Shown here: in pieces, positions 27,101 to 33,312 of the stretch
Position numbering within the stretch: position 1 is the stretch's first letter
Layout of the letters: the number at the start of each line of letters is the position of its first letter
Source of the DNA: Myxococcales bacterium
GTDB lineage: Bacteria; Myxococcota_A; Polyangia; Palsa-1104
Assembly: GCA_003170275.1 (NCBI GenBank)
Contig: PNAM01000084.1
Location: 1-53,544 of the forward strand
Length of the DNA: 53,544 bases
Reading direction: 5' to 3'
Program-made: the position numbers and the translations under genes
The notes under the pieces: generated by a model
The model's input: only the letters and a program-made list of their open reading frames with translations
The model's database searches: none
What the model was told of the DNA's origin: nothing

Positions 27101-27975
27101 ACCGCCATCACGTCCATCTTCGCCTTGGTGTTGGGCGAGAACGCCGCCAGCGACTTGCCGATGTCCATGCGCCCGTCGAGCCCGACCTCCTGCACGCAGG
27201 TCTTGCCGTCGGCCTGCACGCAGGTGCCCATCACGCAATCCGACGCGAAGCTGTTGCAGTCGGTCTTGTCCATGCACGTCATGCAGGTCTGCTGCGAGAT
27301 GGTGTTCTGGATCTGCGTGGCGACCTGCGACTCGAGCGTGGAGATGATGATGCCGGTCGCGACGAGCCCGATGGCAGAGCAGAGAAACGGCGTGGAGCCG
27401 GCCTCATCGGTCTTGAGGTCCCCGTTGTCGATGCCGGTCACCGCGGCGTTCATCGCCGAGATCTCGGTCGAGTCGGTGGTCTTGTTGACGGGGAACGTGA
27501 GGTCGGCGGCGACGTTCATGGTCGGCCCGCCCGAGCGCGTGGTGTCGATGGAGATGAAGCAGGTGCCGCCGAGGATCCCGACCGGGAGGTTGTCCATGGT
27601 CTTGAGCACCAGGTTGGTCGAGAGCTTGACCACGTTGGGCGCGGTCGGTTGCAACGAGAGGTCCTTGAAATCGAAGTTGATGCGGCACATCGGCGCCGGC
27701 GTGGTGCAGCAGATCGGGTTCGAGCCGCCGCAGCTGGGCGGCACGTTGAAGGTCGTGCCCGTCGGCAACAGGCTCGGGATGATGCTCGCGCCGTTGTCCG
27801 AGAAGTATTTGAACAGGCCCTGCGTGGCGCGCAGCTGGATCGCGCTCTCGTGGCGCTCGGCGACCGCGAAGCCGCCCTTGATCGGCTCGGTGCACGAGCA
27901 GCCCTTGCCGGCGCAGGCCACCGAGGCCATCAACCCCACCGCCGCCGCCAACGTCTTCCATCGAATCCCGCTCAT
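24169..27975 (-). CDS. Fused two-part surface protein: MYXO-CTERM tail joined to a second lipoprotein
   Basis: 1268 residues in one frame. It starts at ATG 27975 with GGAGGG ahead. Part 1 (1-804): a lipobox-like ASVACAG signal (Cys20), a large unrecognised domain with Cys-rich stretches (CMTCMDKTDCNS at about 230), an Ig-like region, then GCGCDV (Cys772, Cys774), a membrane helix and RRRR (801-804), a complete MYXO-CTERM tail. Part 2 follows with no gap: LALFVLLGLAGC (Cys816) is a lipoprotein signal using the same Arg cluster. Its mature part has propeller-like repeats (RIAYYDVTNAALKFA, LIYYDHSQGDLKLA, HVAYVDAVGDRLLY) and a Cys-rich insert near 1045. GTG codons at 25581 and 25578 could start part 2 separately, but no ribosome site precedes them. 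Confidence 0.85.
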   Translation of the reverse strand: MSGIRWKTLAAAVGLMASVACAGKGCSCTEPIKGGFAVAERHESAIQLRATQGLFKYFSDNGASIIPSLLPTGTTFNVPPSCGGSNPICCTTPAPMCRINFDFKDLSLQPTAPNVVKLSTNLVLKTMDNLPVGILGGTCFISIDTTRSGGPTMNVAADLTFPVNKTTDSTEISAMNAAVTGIDNGDLKTDEAGSTPFLCSAIGLVATGIIISTLESQVATQIQNTISQQTCMTCMDKTDCNSFASDCVMGTCVQADGKTCVQEVGLDGRMDIGKSLAAFSPNTKAKMDVMAVLGGYASADTGLSLGMLGGGYADPHSSCVPMRTRAAPPPITPSTTFTTDVLPDGATGYHLGIGVHRSHLDTLGFSAWDSGALCLDVGTPSVALLTAKTIGVVIPSLGDLVHGKDAPMFLVIRPQDPPTFSMGKGTFKLDVNGQKIIDDALLHIHVPNFNIDFFAFVDERYVRVMTLTADLELPVALDVDATNKIVPLLGDLTQAFTNVSVTNSELLAEAPADLAKTFPMLLGLAGGQLSSVLSPIALPALMGINIKPIAITSTDPDTDGANQYLSIFANLSTGTPLSLGAETEARLIELTLPATRGFAVDARSAAQPQARLQLGGQSIDGLPLEFSYQVDESGWSPFTSATTLDVTHPLLWLQGRHHVDVRARAAGVPESLDLTPARVELLVDTIAPEGSFDGSYGELVVSATDRVSPHEALVYRWRSSGGEYSMWSALDRLPIDPAIPLDTIDVQARDEAGNIGVIQFHGRTTAPAASGCGCDVGGAAPSPTGGLLLILAALSGLFVVRRRRLALFVLLGLAGCNDGLGKGEFVNNIDEIGRFHDVVARNGEFFVSAYDDSVGDLVYAHIKDLSKPVSWQDIDGVDLTAPVDTPGDYRHGINDPGPDVGLYTSIALTKAGEPRIAYYDVTNAALKFAAGPGHFRVSTVETGANNVQVGLYAALTLDDADIPSIAYMATGISDGKSGFKSELRLATATNANPGDADWTISKVDSTAIPCAGHCGAGTACVQTAMVNMMPNGDPSISTCVTVDAAPCATACADTQACIATVCTAFLATPKAPDLPEGTGLFTQARRVNGKLDLIYYDHSQGDLKLATGAPGGTFTVSILDGNDPTTDVGQFCSAQAAMDGTLHVAYVDAVGDRLLYKTVSGGTALMTAEVIDDGVRDDGPHPVGAGAALVLDGGNPRVVYQDQQVSDLLEARRGGSSWTHTPVVTGVAGYGWWPHITADSGKLYLSQFVYDRENGSGALGTLQISALP
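25520..25670 (-). other. Junction of MYXO-CTERM tail and second lipobox
   Basis: In reading order: GCGCDV, a short Pro/Gly linker, helix GGLLLILAALSGLFVV, RRRR, helix LALFVLLGLAGC. The Arg cluster between two hydrophobic helices would stay in the cytoplasm, so both flanking parts would face outward as a hairpin. Cleavage by a myxosortase-type enzyme at the first motif and by signal peptidase II before Cys816 would release two proteins. The processing is inference; the sequence order is seen. Confidence 0.75.
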
Positions 27976-27992
27976 GGACCCTCCGACCGGGG

Positions 27993-28022
27993 AGCGTACG
28001 AGCGCTTCCCCGCCAAGGTCAA
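27993..28022 (-). promoter_or_regulatory. Promoter of the fused surface-protein gene
   Basis: TTGACC (28022-28017), 18 bases, TACGCT (27998-27993), then 17 bases to ATG 27975 that include a GGAGGG ribosome site. Confidence 0.55.
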
Positions 28023-28067
28023 TGAGTGCCGCGAGCCGCCGAAAGGTGCCAATACGTGGGTGCGTGC

Positions 28068-28073
28068 TAGACT
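28068..28073 (+). promoter_or_regulatory. -10 box of a likely leaderless promoter (Cys-rich gene)
   Basis: TGC-TAGACT ends eight bases before ATG 28082, with no ribosome site between. GTGCCA at 28046-28051, 16 bases up, is a weak -35 candidate. Confidence 0.5.
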
Positions 28074-28081
28074 GCCCGGTC

Positions 28082-28810
28082 ATGGGCTGCTCGGGTTGCA
28101 CCAAGACGGACGGTTGCGAGGCCAACAAAGGCCCGCAGCGCACCATCATCGACTCGACGCTGGCGACCGTCTATCCGACGCTGACCTGGGGCGAGCCGGA
28201 CGACCAGGCGCGCTTCGGCGCGGGCCTCTCGCCGCGCGAGGTGAAGCGCCTGGCGCGCGGGCTGTCGGCGGCGACGCGCGCCCCGGCGTTCTATCGCGCA
28301 GGCGGGCCCGAGGATCTGTGTGACTACGTGTACGTGCTGTGCATGGGTCGCGAGCCGGCGCTGGTCGACGTGCGCGACGGGCTGGCCGAGGTCGAGGGCG
28401 ATCGCATCCGCGAGCGCTATCTGCGGGTCCATTTCTCGACGGTGGCGCGGGTTGCGTGCGTGCAGGAGGTGGCGATGGAGCTCGATCGCGCCGGCGATCA
28501 CTGCGTCGTGCGCGAGCTGCCGCTGCCGGGGGTGTACGACGCGCTGCTCCTCAAGCGCATGCGCTCGATCGTCGACCTCGTCGAGGCGAGCGACATCGAG
28601 CACCTCGATTTCGGCATGGTCGACAAGGCCTATCCGGACGCCAAACCGGGCGACTACGTCGAGCGCTACGGCGTCGAGCCGACCATCGCCAACTTCCTGT
28701 TCTACCCGCAGCCCGCTCGCACCATGGTCACCAGCGTGCTATCCGCCGCTTCACCGCGCCTCCTCGTCGACCGGGCCGACGAACGCGGACAAGGCGGCGT
28801 AGCCCCATAG
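28082..28810 (+). CDS. Unknown protein with N-terminal Cys cluster
   Basis: 242 residues; not recognised. It begins MGCSGCTKTDGC, placing cysteines at 3, 6 and 12 in a C-x2-C-x5-C spacing that suggests metal or Fe-S binding. The body is soluble, with few further cysteines (DLCDYVYVLCMG, ARVACVQEV, HCVVREL) and two acidic-basic helical regions. No signal peptide. The leaderless-type promoter sets the start. The last 60 bases overlap the convergent membrane-protein gene. Confidence 0.65.
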   Translation: MGCSGCTKTDGCEANKGPQRTIIDSTLATVYPTLTWGEPDDQARFGAGLSPREVKRLARGLSAATRAPAFYRAGGPEDLCDYVYVLCMGREPALVDVRDGLAEVEGDRIRERYLRVHFSTVARVACVQEVAMELDRAGDHCVVRELPLPGVYDALLLKRMRSIVDLVEASDIEHLDFGMVDKAYPDAKPGDYVERYGVEPTIANFLFYPQPARTMVTSVLSAASPRLLVDRADERGQGGVAP

Positions 28811-29497
28811 CGTAGCGAGCGCGGCGCACACCGCCGCCAGCGGCGCCGGCACGAAGGGCGCCAGCGCGGTGAGCGGCAGGGTCATCAGCAAGAGCCGCAC
28901 GGCCAACCGAACCAGCGACGGGAAACGCCGCAACGTCGTGTCGTAGCCGTGCACCAGCGCGGCGCCCGGCGGAAGGCCGCGGGCCGCCAGCGTCATCGCG
29001 ATGCGCGCCGCGACGAAGGTGGCGAGCGCCAGCAGCAGCGGCGGGGCGAGGCACAGCGTGGCGACGGCGGCCGCGCGCGCGGGATGCGCAAGATCGATGG
29101 CGTGAAGAGACGCGCGCCCGAGCGCGAGCAGCGCGCCGCCGAGGAGCGTGCCCTCGACCACCCACTCGACCGCCGCGATCGCGATCATCGCCGGCGTGCG
29201 GCGCAGCCCGTCGGTGAACGGGTGTTGCGAGCCGCCGAAGGCCGCGAGCGCGACCGCGCGCGCGATCTCGACCAAGAGGGCGGCGAACGTCACGCCGGCC
29301 AGCACGATCGCCAGCGCACTGGCCGCGTGCACCGGCTCGCCCTCGACGATCGCGCGCTCGAGCTCGCCGCGCGCCGCCCGCGTCGCCACCGCGCCCGCCA
29401 GCACCGCCAGCGCCGCGGCCGCCAGCGCGCCCAGCGACGGCAACGGTGCGTCTTTCAGCGCGCGAAACCCGGCGCGCACGGCCTGGCCGGCGGTCAT
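28751..29497 (-). CDS. Multi-spanning membrane protein, unknown function
   Basis: 248 residues, very Ala/Leu-rich, with about six hydrophobic helices and a short acidic C-terminus (GPVDEEAR). No motif of a known transporter is seen; the layout resembles DUF-type integral membrane proteins found beside lipid or envelope genes. It is last of a four-gene minus-strand unit (RHH, hydrolase, anchored protein, this one), with 12 bases after the previous stop. Confidence 0.65.
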   Translation of the reverse strand: MTAGQAVRAGFRALKDAPLPSLGALAAAALAVLAGAVATRAARGELERAIVEGEPVHAASALAIVLAGVTFAALLVEIARAVALAAFGGSQHPFTDGLRRTPAMIAIAAVEWVVEGTLLGGALLALGRASLHAIDLAHPARAAAVATLCLAPPLLLALATFVAARIAMTLAARGLPPGAALVHGYDTTLRRFPSLVRLAVRLLLMTLPLTALAPFVPAPLAAVCAALATLWGYAALSAFVGPVDEEAR

Positions 29498-29509
29498 GGC
29501 GAAGGCATC

Positions 29510-30028
29510 TTAGTGCGTCACGGGTTTGGCGAGCCGATGTCGCACGCACGCCTCCTGCACGTGCGTGTCCCACGCCTGGTACGCGCTGCGCACCTCGGCG
29601 AAGCGCGCGCGCACCGCCTTCAACCCGTCGACCGTCGACAGCTTGGGATCGTCGATCACCTGCACGCACTTGCGGCAGGCGTCGATCAGTTCGTCGGTGA
29701 CGCGCAGATATTCCAGGTTGAGCTGCCGGGTCTCCATCGTGCTGGTCTTGATCTGCTCGACGCCCTTCTTGAGCTTGAGCAGCCGAGGGATCACGTCGTC
29801 GACGATCAGCTTGCGCGCCTCCTCGGGCTTGAGCCCCGGCGCCTGGCCGAGCCGATCGATGCGCTCGTGGATCGGCTGCTCGGCCGCGAGCATGGCCGGG
29901 ACCTCCACCTCGACGTAGCGGGTCAGGTCCTGCTGCTCGGGGCTGCGCTTGAGCTTGTAGATCAACAAGCCGAGCGCCGCCGCGAACACGAGCAGGCTCG
30001 CCAGTCGGATCGCGCGGTGCCAATTCAT
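29510..30028 (-). CDS. Membrane-anchored helical protein, unknown function
   Basis: 172 residues. One N-terminal helix (LASLLVFAAALGLLIYKL, about 9-26) anchors a mainly alpha-helical domain with many charged residues and a C-x2-C pair (DACRKCVQVIDD). It starts two bases after the hydrolase stop, so the genes are one unit. No recognised family. Confidence 0.65.
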   Translation of the reverse strand: MNWHRAIRLASLLVFAAALGLLIYKLKRSPEQQDLTRYVEVEVPAMLAAEQPIHERIDRLGQAPGLKPEEARKLIVDDVIPRLLKLKKGVEQIKTSTMETRQLNLEYLRVTDELIDACRKCVQVIDDPKLSTVDGLKAVRARFAEVRSAYQAWDTHVQEACVRHRLAKPVTH

Positions 30029-30030
30029 GG

Positions 30031-30918
30031 CTACGAATGCTTGCGCAGAAATTCGGCGATCCGCTCGGTGACCTCGGCGGGCCGCTCGATCGGCGCAGTG
30101 TGCGAGCCGCCCGGGACCACGAACAGCTCGGAGTTTTTGATCCGCTCGTGCATCTCCGCCGAGAGGCTGGCGGGCGTGAAGCCGTCGCGCTCGCCGGAGA
30201 CGATCAGCGTCGGCACGTCGATGTGCTCGAGCAGCTCGCGCGCCGAGTGCCGCCCGGCGGCGGCCAGCATCTCGAGGAACAGCCGCACGTCGATGTTGGC
30301 CATGTGCTGCAGATACGGAATGAAGTCTTCGCGGCGGATCAGCTCGCCGTTGAGCTCGAAGCGCGTAGCGATCTGATACGCGAGCTCCGTTGGGATCAGC
30401 CGCTTCCAGAACCCGGTGACCACGCCGGGGATGCGGTTGACCAGGAACTTCACGTAGGGCAGCACCTGCTCGAGCGTGGCCTTGCCCTTGAAGGTGCGCA
30501 GCGGAGTGCCGTAGCTGCCGCACAACAGCACCAGGCCGTGCACACGCTCGGGATGGCGGCGATACGCCTCGAGCGCGACCTGCACGCCCATCGAGTGCCC
30601 GGCCAGCACGGCGGTCGTGTCCGGACCGAGCGCCGCGTCCATTACGCCGACCAGATCGTCCGCGAGATCCTCGATGTCGACGTGCCGCAGATCGCGCGGG
30701 GCGGGCGTTCGGCCGTGCCCGCGATAGTGGAAGTGCACCACGCGCCGCCCGAGCGAGAGCTCTTTCTCGAGGTATTTCCACACATAGCCGTCGCAGCCGA
30801 TCCCGTCGCAGAACACGATGGGCGGTGCATCGGCTACGCCGGTGACTCGATAGAAGATGGGCGAGTGATCGCGCCCGACTGCGAATCCCTGCCTGTCGAC
30901 GTCGCTACTCCGCGGCAC
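30031..30918 (-). CDS. Alpha/beta-hydrolase
   Basis: 295 residues. The nucleophile Ser lies in AGHSMGVQ (about residue 108), the Asp in VSGERDGFTP and the His in GGSHTAPIE, a full catalytic triad. HFHYRGHG is the usual oxyanion-side strand, and a helical cap lies at about 145-215. The substrate could be an ester, lactone or epoxide. The GTG start at 30918 lies 14 bases inside the 3' end of the RHH gene, so the two are coupled. Confidence 0.88.
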   Translation of the reverse strand: MPRSSDVDRQGFAVGRDHSPIFYRVTGVADAPPIVFCDGIGCDGYVWKYLEKELSLGRRVVHFHYRGHGRTPAPRDLRHVDIEDLADDLVGVMDAALGPDTTAVLAGHSMGVQVALEAYRRHPERVHGLVLLCGSYGTPLRTFKGKATLEQVLPYVKFLVNRIPGVVTGFWKRLIPTELAYQIATRFELNGELIRREDFIPYLQHMANIDVRLFLEMLAAAGRHSARELLEHIDVPTLIVSGERDGFTPASLSAEMHERIKNSELFVVPGGSHTAPIERPAEVTERIAEFLRKHS

Positions 30919-31108
30919 CGCGCTCGTCGTCTTCGCCCGGGAACTCGTTTACCGAGGGGTACTTCATGATGTCCTTGCGGGCCAGCTTCCAGGCCTTCTG
31001 GACGATCCACGACAACGAGCGATCCTGGCGGGCCGCCTCGTCCTGGATCTCTTTGAGCATTTCTTCGGGGAAGTAGAGACTTTGCTTGCGCTTATCGGAC
31101 CCGGCCAT
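30905..31108 (-). CDS. TIGR04563-like small ribbon-helix-helix protein
   Basis: 67 residues. The stretch KRKQSLYFPEEMLKEIQDEA followed by ARQDRSLSWIVQKAWKLAR matches what I remember of the TIGR04563 small-protein family of Deltaproteobacteria/Myxococcota, and the strand-helix-helix shape fits an RHH DNA-binding fold. The acidic tail is variable. GGAGG precedes the ATG. It heads a unit with the hydrolase and two membrane proteins, and a palindrome covers its own -35 box, which hints at autoregulation. Confidence 0.85.
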   Translation of the reverse strand: MAGSDKRKQSLYFPEEMLKEIQDEAARQDRSLSWIVQKAWKLARKDIMKYPSVNEFPGEDDERGAAE

Positions 31109-31145
31109 GGAGCCTCCGCGGCAGTTACGATGGTTGTGCGATAGA

Positions 31146-31175
31146 ATCGTAGCCGTCGCACACGGTCGGTGTCAA
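31146..31175 (-). promoter_or_regulatory. Promoter of the RHH-hydrolase unit
   Basis: TTGACA (31175-31170, perfect), 18 bases, TACGAT (31151-31146), then a leader of about 35 bases ending in GGAGG. One of the strongest promoters in the window. Confidence 0.65.
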
Positions 31176-31179
31176 CACC
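31168..31179. promoter_or_regulatory. Possible operator over the -35 box of the RHH gene
   Basis: GGTGTCAACACC has 5-bp inverted arms (GGTGT/ACACC) around a 2-base centre and covers the TTGACA box. RHH proteins commonly bind short inverted repeats in their own promoters, so this is a natural candidate site. Confidence 0.4.
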
Positions 31180-31190
31180 ACTTATTGTGA

Positions 31191-31829
31191 CTACTTGTTG
31201 GGCTGGGGGGTCATGCGCAGATACGGGCGCAGGGCCTTGAAGCCCTTCGGAAAGCGCTTCTTCAGCTCTTCCGGATCCTGCAGCGAAGGCACGATCACGC
31301 AGTCGCCGCCGTCCTTCCAGTTGGCGGGCGTCGCGACCTTGAAGTTGTCGGTCAGCTGCAGCGAATCGATCACGCGCAGGATCTCGTCGAAGTTGCGGCC
31401 CGTCGAAGCCGGGTAGGTGATGATGGTCCGCACCTTCTTGTTCGGATCGATGATGAACACCGAGCGCACGGTGAGCGTGTCGTTCGCGTTCGGGTGGATC
31501 ATGCCGTACAAGTTGGAGACCTTCTTGTCGGCGTCGCCGAGCACCGGGAAGTTCATCTTGGTGCCCTGCGTCTCTTCGATGTCGGCGAACCACTTCTTGT
31601 GCGACTCGGCCGAATCGACGCTGACCGCGATGGTCTTCACGTTGCGCTTCTCGAACTCGGGCTTGATCTTGGCCACGTAGCCGAGCTCGGTGGTGCACAC
31701 CGGCGTGAAGTCCTTGGGGTGCGAGAACAGCACGCCCCATTTGTCCCCCAGCCACTGATGGAACTTGATGGTCCCTTCGGTAGACTCCTGCTCGAAGTCA
31801 GGAGCGACGTCGCCCAACCGGATCCCCAT
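31191..31829 (-). CDS. 1-Cys peroxiredoxin (Prx6 type)
   Basis: Reduces peroxides through one catalytic Cys. 212 residues, the Prx6 size. The peroxidatic Cys45 lies in SHPKDFTPVCTTELG, and Arg/Thr residues of the active site follow. The C-terminal Prx6 extension (GGDCVIVPSLQDPEELKKRFP) is complete. ATG 31829 has GGAGG nine bases ahead. Divergent from a TetR gene with overlapping promoters. Confidence 0.95.
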   Translation of the reverse strand: MGIRLGDVAPDFEQESTEGTIKFHQWLGDKWGVLFSHPKDFTPVCTTELGYVAKIKPEFEKRNVKTIAVSVDSAESHKKWFADIEETQGTKMNFPVLGDADKKVSNLYGMIHPNANDTLTVRSVFIIDPNKKVRTIITYPASTGRNFDEILRVIDSLQLTDNFKVATPANWKDGGDCVIVPSLQDPEELKKRFPKGFKALRPYLRMTPQPNK

Positions 31830-31859
31830 GGCTTCCTCCAAGACTATTGGTGAAGCGAC

Positions 31860-31888
31860 CGTATAGCGCCGCGTGCTAGTGTCGTCAA
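31860..31888 (-). promoter_or_regulatory. Promoter of the peroxiredoxin gene
   Basis: TTGACG (31888-31883), 17 bases, TATACG (31865-31860), leader about 25 bases with GGAGG. Its spacer holds the -10 box of the oppositely directed TetR gene (31877-31882). Confidence 0.6.
31877..31882 (+). promoter_or_regulatory. -10 box of a likely leaderless promoter (second TetR gene)
   Basis: TGC-TAGTGT ends eight bases before GTG 31891; no ribosome site precedes any of the three candidate GTG starts. The box favours 31891 over 31873 and 31879, which would lie upstream of or inside it. Confidence 0.45.
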
Positions 31889-31890
31889 GC

Positions 31891-32532
31891 GTGCCACGGG
31901 CCACGAAGGCATCGAAGGTCGACGGAAGGGTCTCGCGCGCCGAGCGCCAGCGCAAGGCGCGCCGCGCCGAGGTGATGGAGGTCGCGCGCCAGCTCTTTTC
32001 GCAAAAGGGCTATCACGGGACCAGCATCGACGATCTGATCGAAGCGGCGAGCATCGCGCGCGGCACGTTCTATCTGTACTTCGAGTCCAAACGGGCGATC
32101 TTCGACGAGCTGCTCAACGAGCTGTTCATCACGCTCGCGGCGACCGTGCGCCGCATCGATGTGGGGCCGGGCGCCAAGCCGCCGCTCGAGCAGCTCAACG
32201 TGACGGTCGATCTGATCTTCAACACGCTGATGGAGAACCGCGCGCTGGCGCGCATCCTCTTGCGCGAGGCGGTGGGCATCGACGCCGACTTCGATCGCAA
32301 GCTGCTCGATTTCTACGGCCGCATCGAGGCGCTGCTGATGAGCGCGATCGAGACCGGCACCGAGATGGGCCTGGTGCGCACGTGCGACGCCAAGCTGGCC
32401 GCGCGCTGCATCCTGGGCGCCGCCAAGGAAATGGTGACCTACTCGTTCGTCGAGAACGACCCTTCGCGCGTCGACACCCAGAAGGTCGGACACGAGCTGA
32501 TCGCATTTACGCTACAGGGCTTGTTCACTTGA
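31891..32532 (+). CDS. TetR-family transcriptional regulator
   Basis: 213 residues from GTG 31891. The HTH region is at about 18-62 (AEVMEVARQLFSQKGYHGTSIDDLIEAASIARGTFYLYFESKRAIFDEL in three segments), and the C-terminal domain resembles TetR regulators of lipid or drug response. It is divergent from the 1-Cys peroxiredoxin with interleaved promoters, so repression of that gene is plausible. Starts at GTG 31873 and 31879 cannot be ruled out. Confidence 0.88.
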   Translation: MPRATKASKVDGRVSRAERQRKARRAEVMEVARQLFSQKGYHGTSIDDLIEAASIARGTFYLYFESKRAIFDELLNELFITLAATVRRIDVGPGAKPPLEQLNVTVDLIFNTLMENRALARILLREAVGIDADFDRKLLDFYGRIEALLMSAIETGTEMGLVRTCDAKLAARCILGAAKEMVTYSFVENDPSRVDTQKVGHELIAFTLQGLFT

Positions 32533-32557
32533 CGGTCATCAGAGCCAGGACTATTAT
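32529..32557 (+). promoter_or_regulatory. Promoter of the DksA-like gene
   Basis: TTGACG (32529-32534), 17 bases, TATTAT (32552-32557). The -35 contains the TGA stop of the TetR gene. The leader is about 45 bases. Confidence 0.65.
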
Positions 32558-32609
32558 TGTCGTTCACCCGATTTGTCCGACCCGCCAAGGAGCATGAAGG
32601 GGCAGTACC

Positions 32610-32996
32610 ATGACGGCGAAGAGCCCAGAGGGTCTAAAGAAGAAGGATCTCAAGCGGTTCCGCGAGATTCTCATCGAGAAGAAAGAGGAGATCCTCAAGA
32701 GCGCGAAGCGGACGCTTAACGAGGACATGACCCTCGACGCGGACGACATGCCGGACGAGATGGATCTCGCTTCATCGGAATATCTCCAGTCCTTCACCTT
32801 CCGCCTGCGCGGTCGCGAGAAGACGTTTCTCAAGAAGATCGATCACGCGCTGCTCAAGCTCGACGAGGGCACCTTCGGCATCTGCGAAGAGTGCGAAGAG
32901 CCGATCTCGATCAAGCGCCTGGAAGCCCGCCCCGAGACCACGCTCTGCATCCGCTGCAAAGAAGATCAAGAGCGCATCGAAAAAGCCTACGGGTAG
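32610..32996 (+). CDS. dksA: DksA/TraR-type zinc-finger transcription factor
   Basis: Binds the RNA polymerase secondary channel and, with ppGpp, retunes transcription in starvation. 128 residues. An N-terminal coiled coil has the tip region DMPDEMDLASSE (DksA's acidic tip). The C4 zinc finger is C-x2-C-x17-C-x2-C (GICEECEEPIS, LCIRCKEDQ). AAGGGG lies seven bases before ATG 32610; a better-looking AAGGAG serves an ATG at 32594 in another frame that has no lasting open frame of interest. Confidence 0.92.
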   Translation: MTAKSPEGLKKKDLKRFREILIEKKEEILKSAKRTLNEDMTLDADDMPDEMDLASSEYLQSFTFRLRGREKTFLKKIDHALLKLDEGTFGICEECEEPISIKRLEARPETTLCIRCKEDQERIEKAYG

Positions 32997-33003
32997 GGTC
33001 GAT

Positions 33004-33222
33004 CTAGGTCTTGGCGACGACCACGCGTAGATCGCCCTGGATGGTGTCGATGCTGATCAGCGGGTTCGAGGTCTCGCGGCACCAGTCGAGCAGGTAGTCG
33101 ACGACCGACTGACGGTCGGTGACGATCTCGACCAGCTCTCCCGGCGCGCGCGAGCGGAGCTCTTCGGCGAGTTGCACGCTGACCATCGGTCCGCCGCGGT
33201 CGCGCATGTCGATCGACTTCAT
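33004..33222 (-). CDS. TusA/SirA-like small protein lacking the catalytic Cys
   Basis: 72 residues with the TusA beta-alpha fold pattern: IDMRDRGGPMVSVQLAEEL, then PGELVEIVTDRQSVVDYLLDWC, ending LRVVVAK. In sulfur-relay TusA the first loop reads RGLxCPxP with an essential Cys; here that Cys is missing (RGGPMVS). It is therefore unlikely to carry persulfide and may have a regulatory or binding role. A leaderless-type promoter ends six bases before its ATG. Confidence 0.75.
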   Translation of the reverse strand: MKSIDMRDRGGPMVSVQLAEELRSRAPGELVEIVTDRQSVVDYLLDWCRETSNPLISIDTIQGDLRVVVAKT

Positions 33223-33228
33223 GACTGG

Positions 33229-33257
33229 ATCGTGACGCGATTGTCGACGGGGATCAA
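33229..33257 (-). promoter_or_regulatory. Leaderless-type promoter of the TusA-like gene
   Basis: TTGATC (33257-33252), 17 bases, CACGAT (33234-33229), six bases, ATG 33222. Confidence 0.5.
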
Positions 33258-33272
33258 CGGACCTTGGGAAGG

Positions 33273-33295
33273 GTACGGAAGAGCACGAACCGTAC
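33273..33295. repeat. Inverted repeat GTACGG-11-CCGTAC
   Basis: Six-base arms around an 11-base loop, between the end of the K+ channel gene and the TusA-like promoter on the same strand. It could be an operator or a weak terminator hairpin; no T run follows it. Confidence 0.4.
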
Positions 33296-33312
33296 GTCTC
33301 GCCTAGTGTAGG

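Noticed and set aside
23507..27277. 1256-codon open frame on the minus strand in another frame
   Set aside because: It overlaps the fused surface-protein gene, which has clear signals, repeats and domains; this frame is Arg/Gly-rich with none.
26149..28323. 724-codon plus-strand frame
   Set aside because: It is antisense to the fused surface protein, and its translation is a charge-rich string without motifs.
32594..32609. Alternative ATG with a good AAGGAG site before dksA
   Set aside because: It is in a different frame from the DksA motifs and gives no recognisable protein.
33273..33295. Inverted repeat as an intrinsic terminator
   Set aside because: It has only 6-bp arms and no T run. 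It is kept as an unexplained inverted repeat, not as a terminator.
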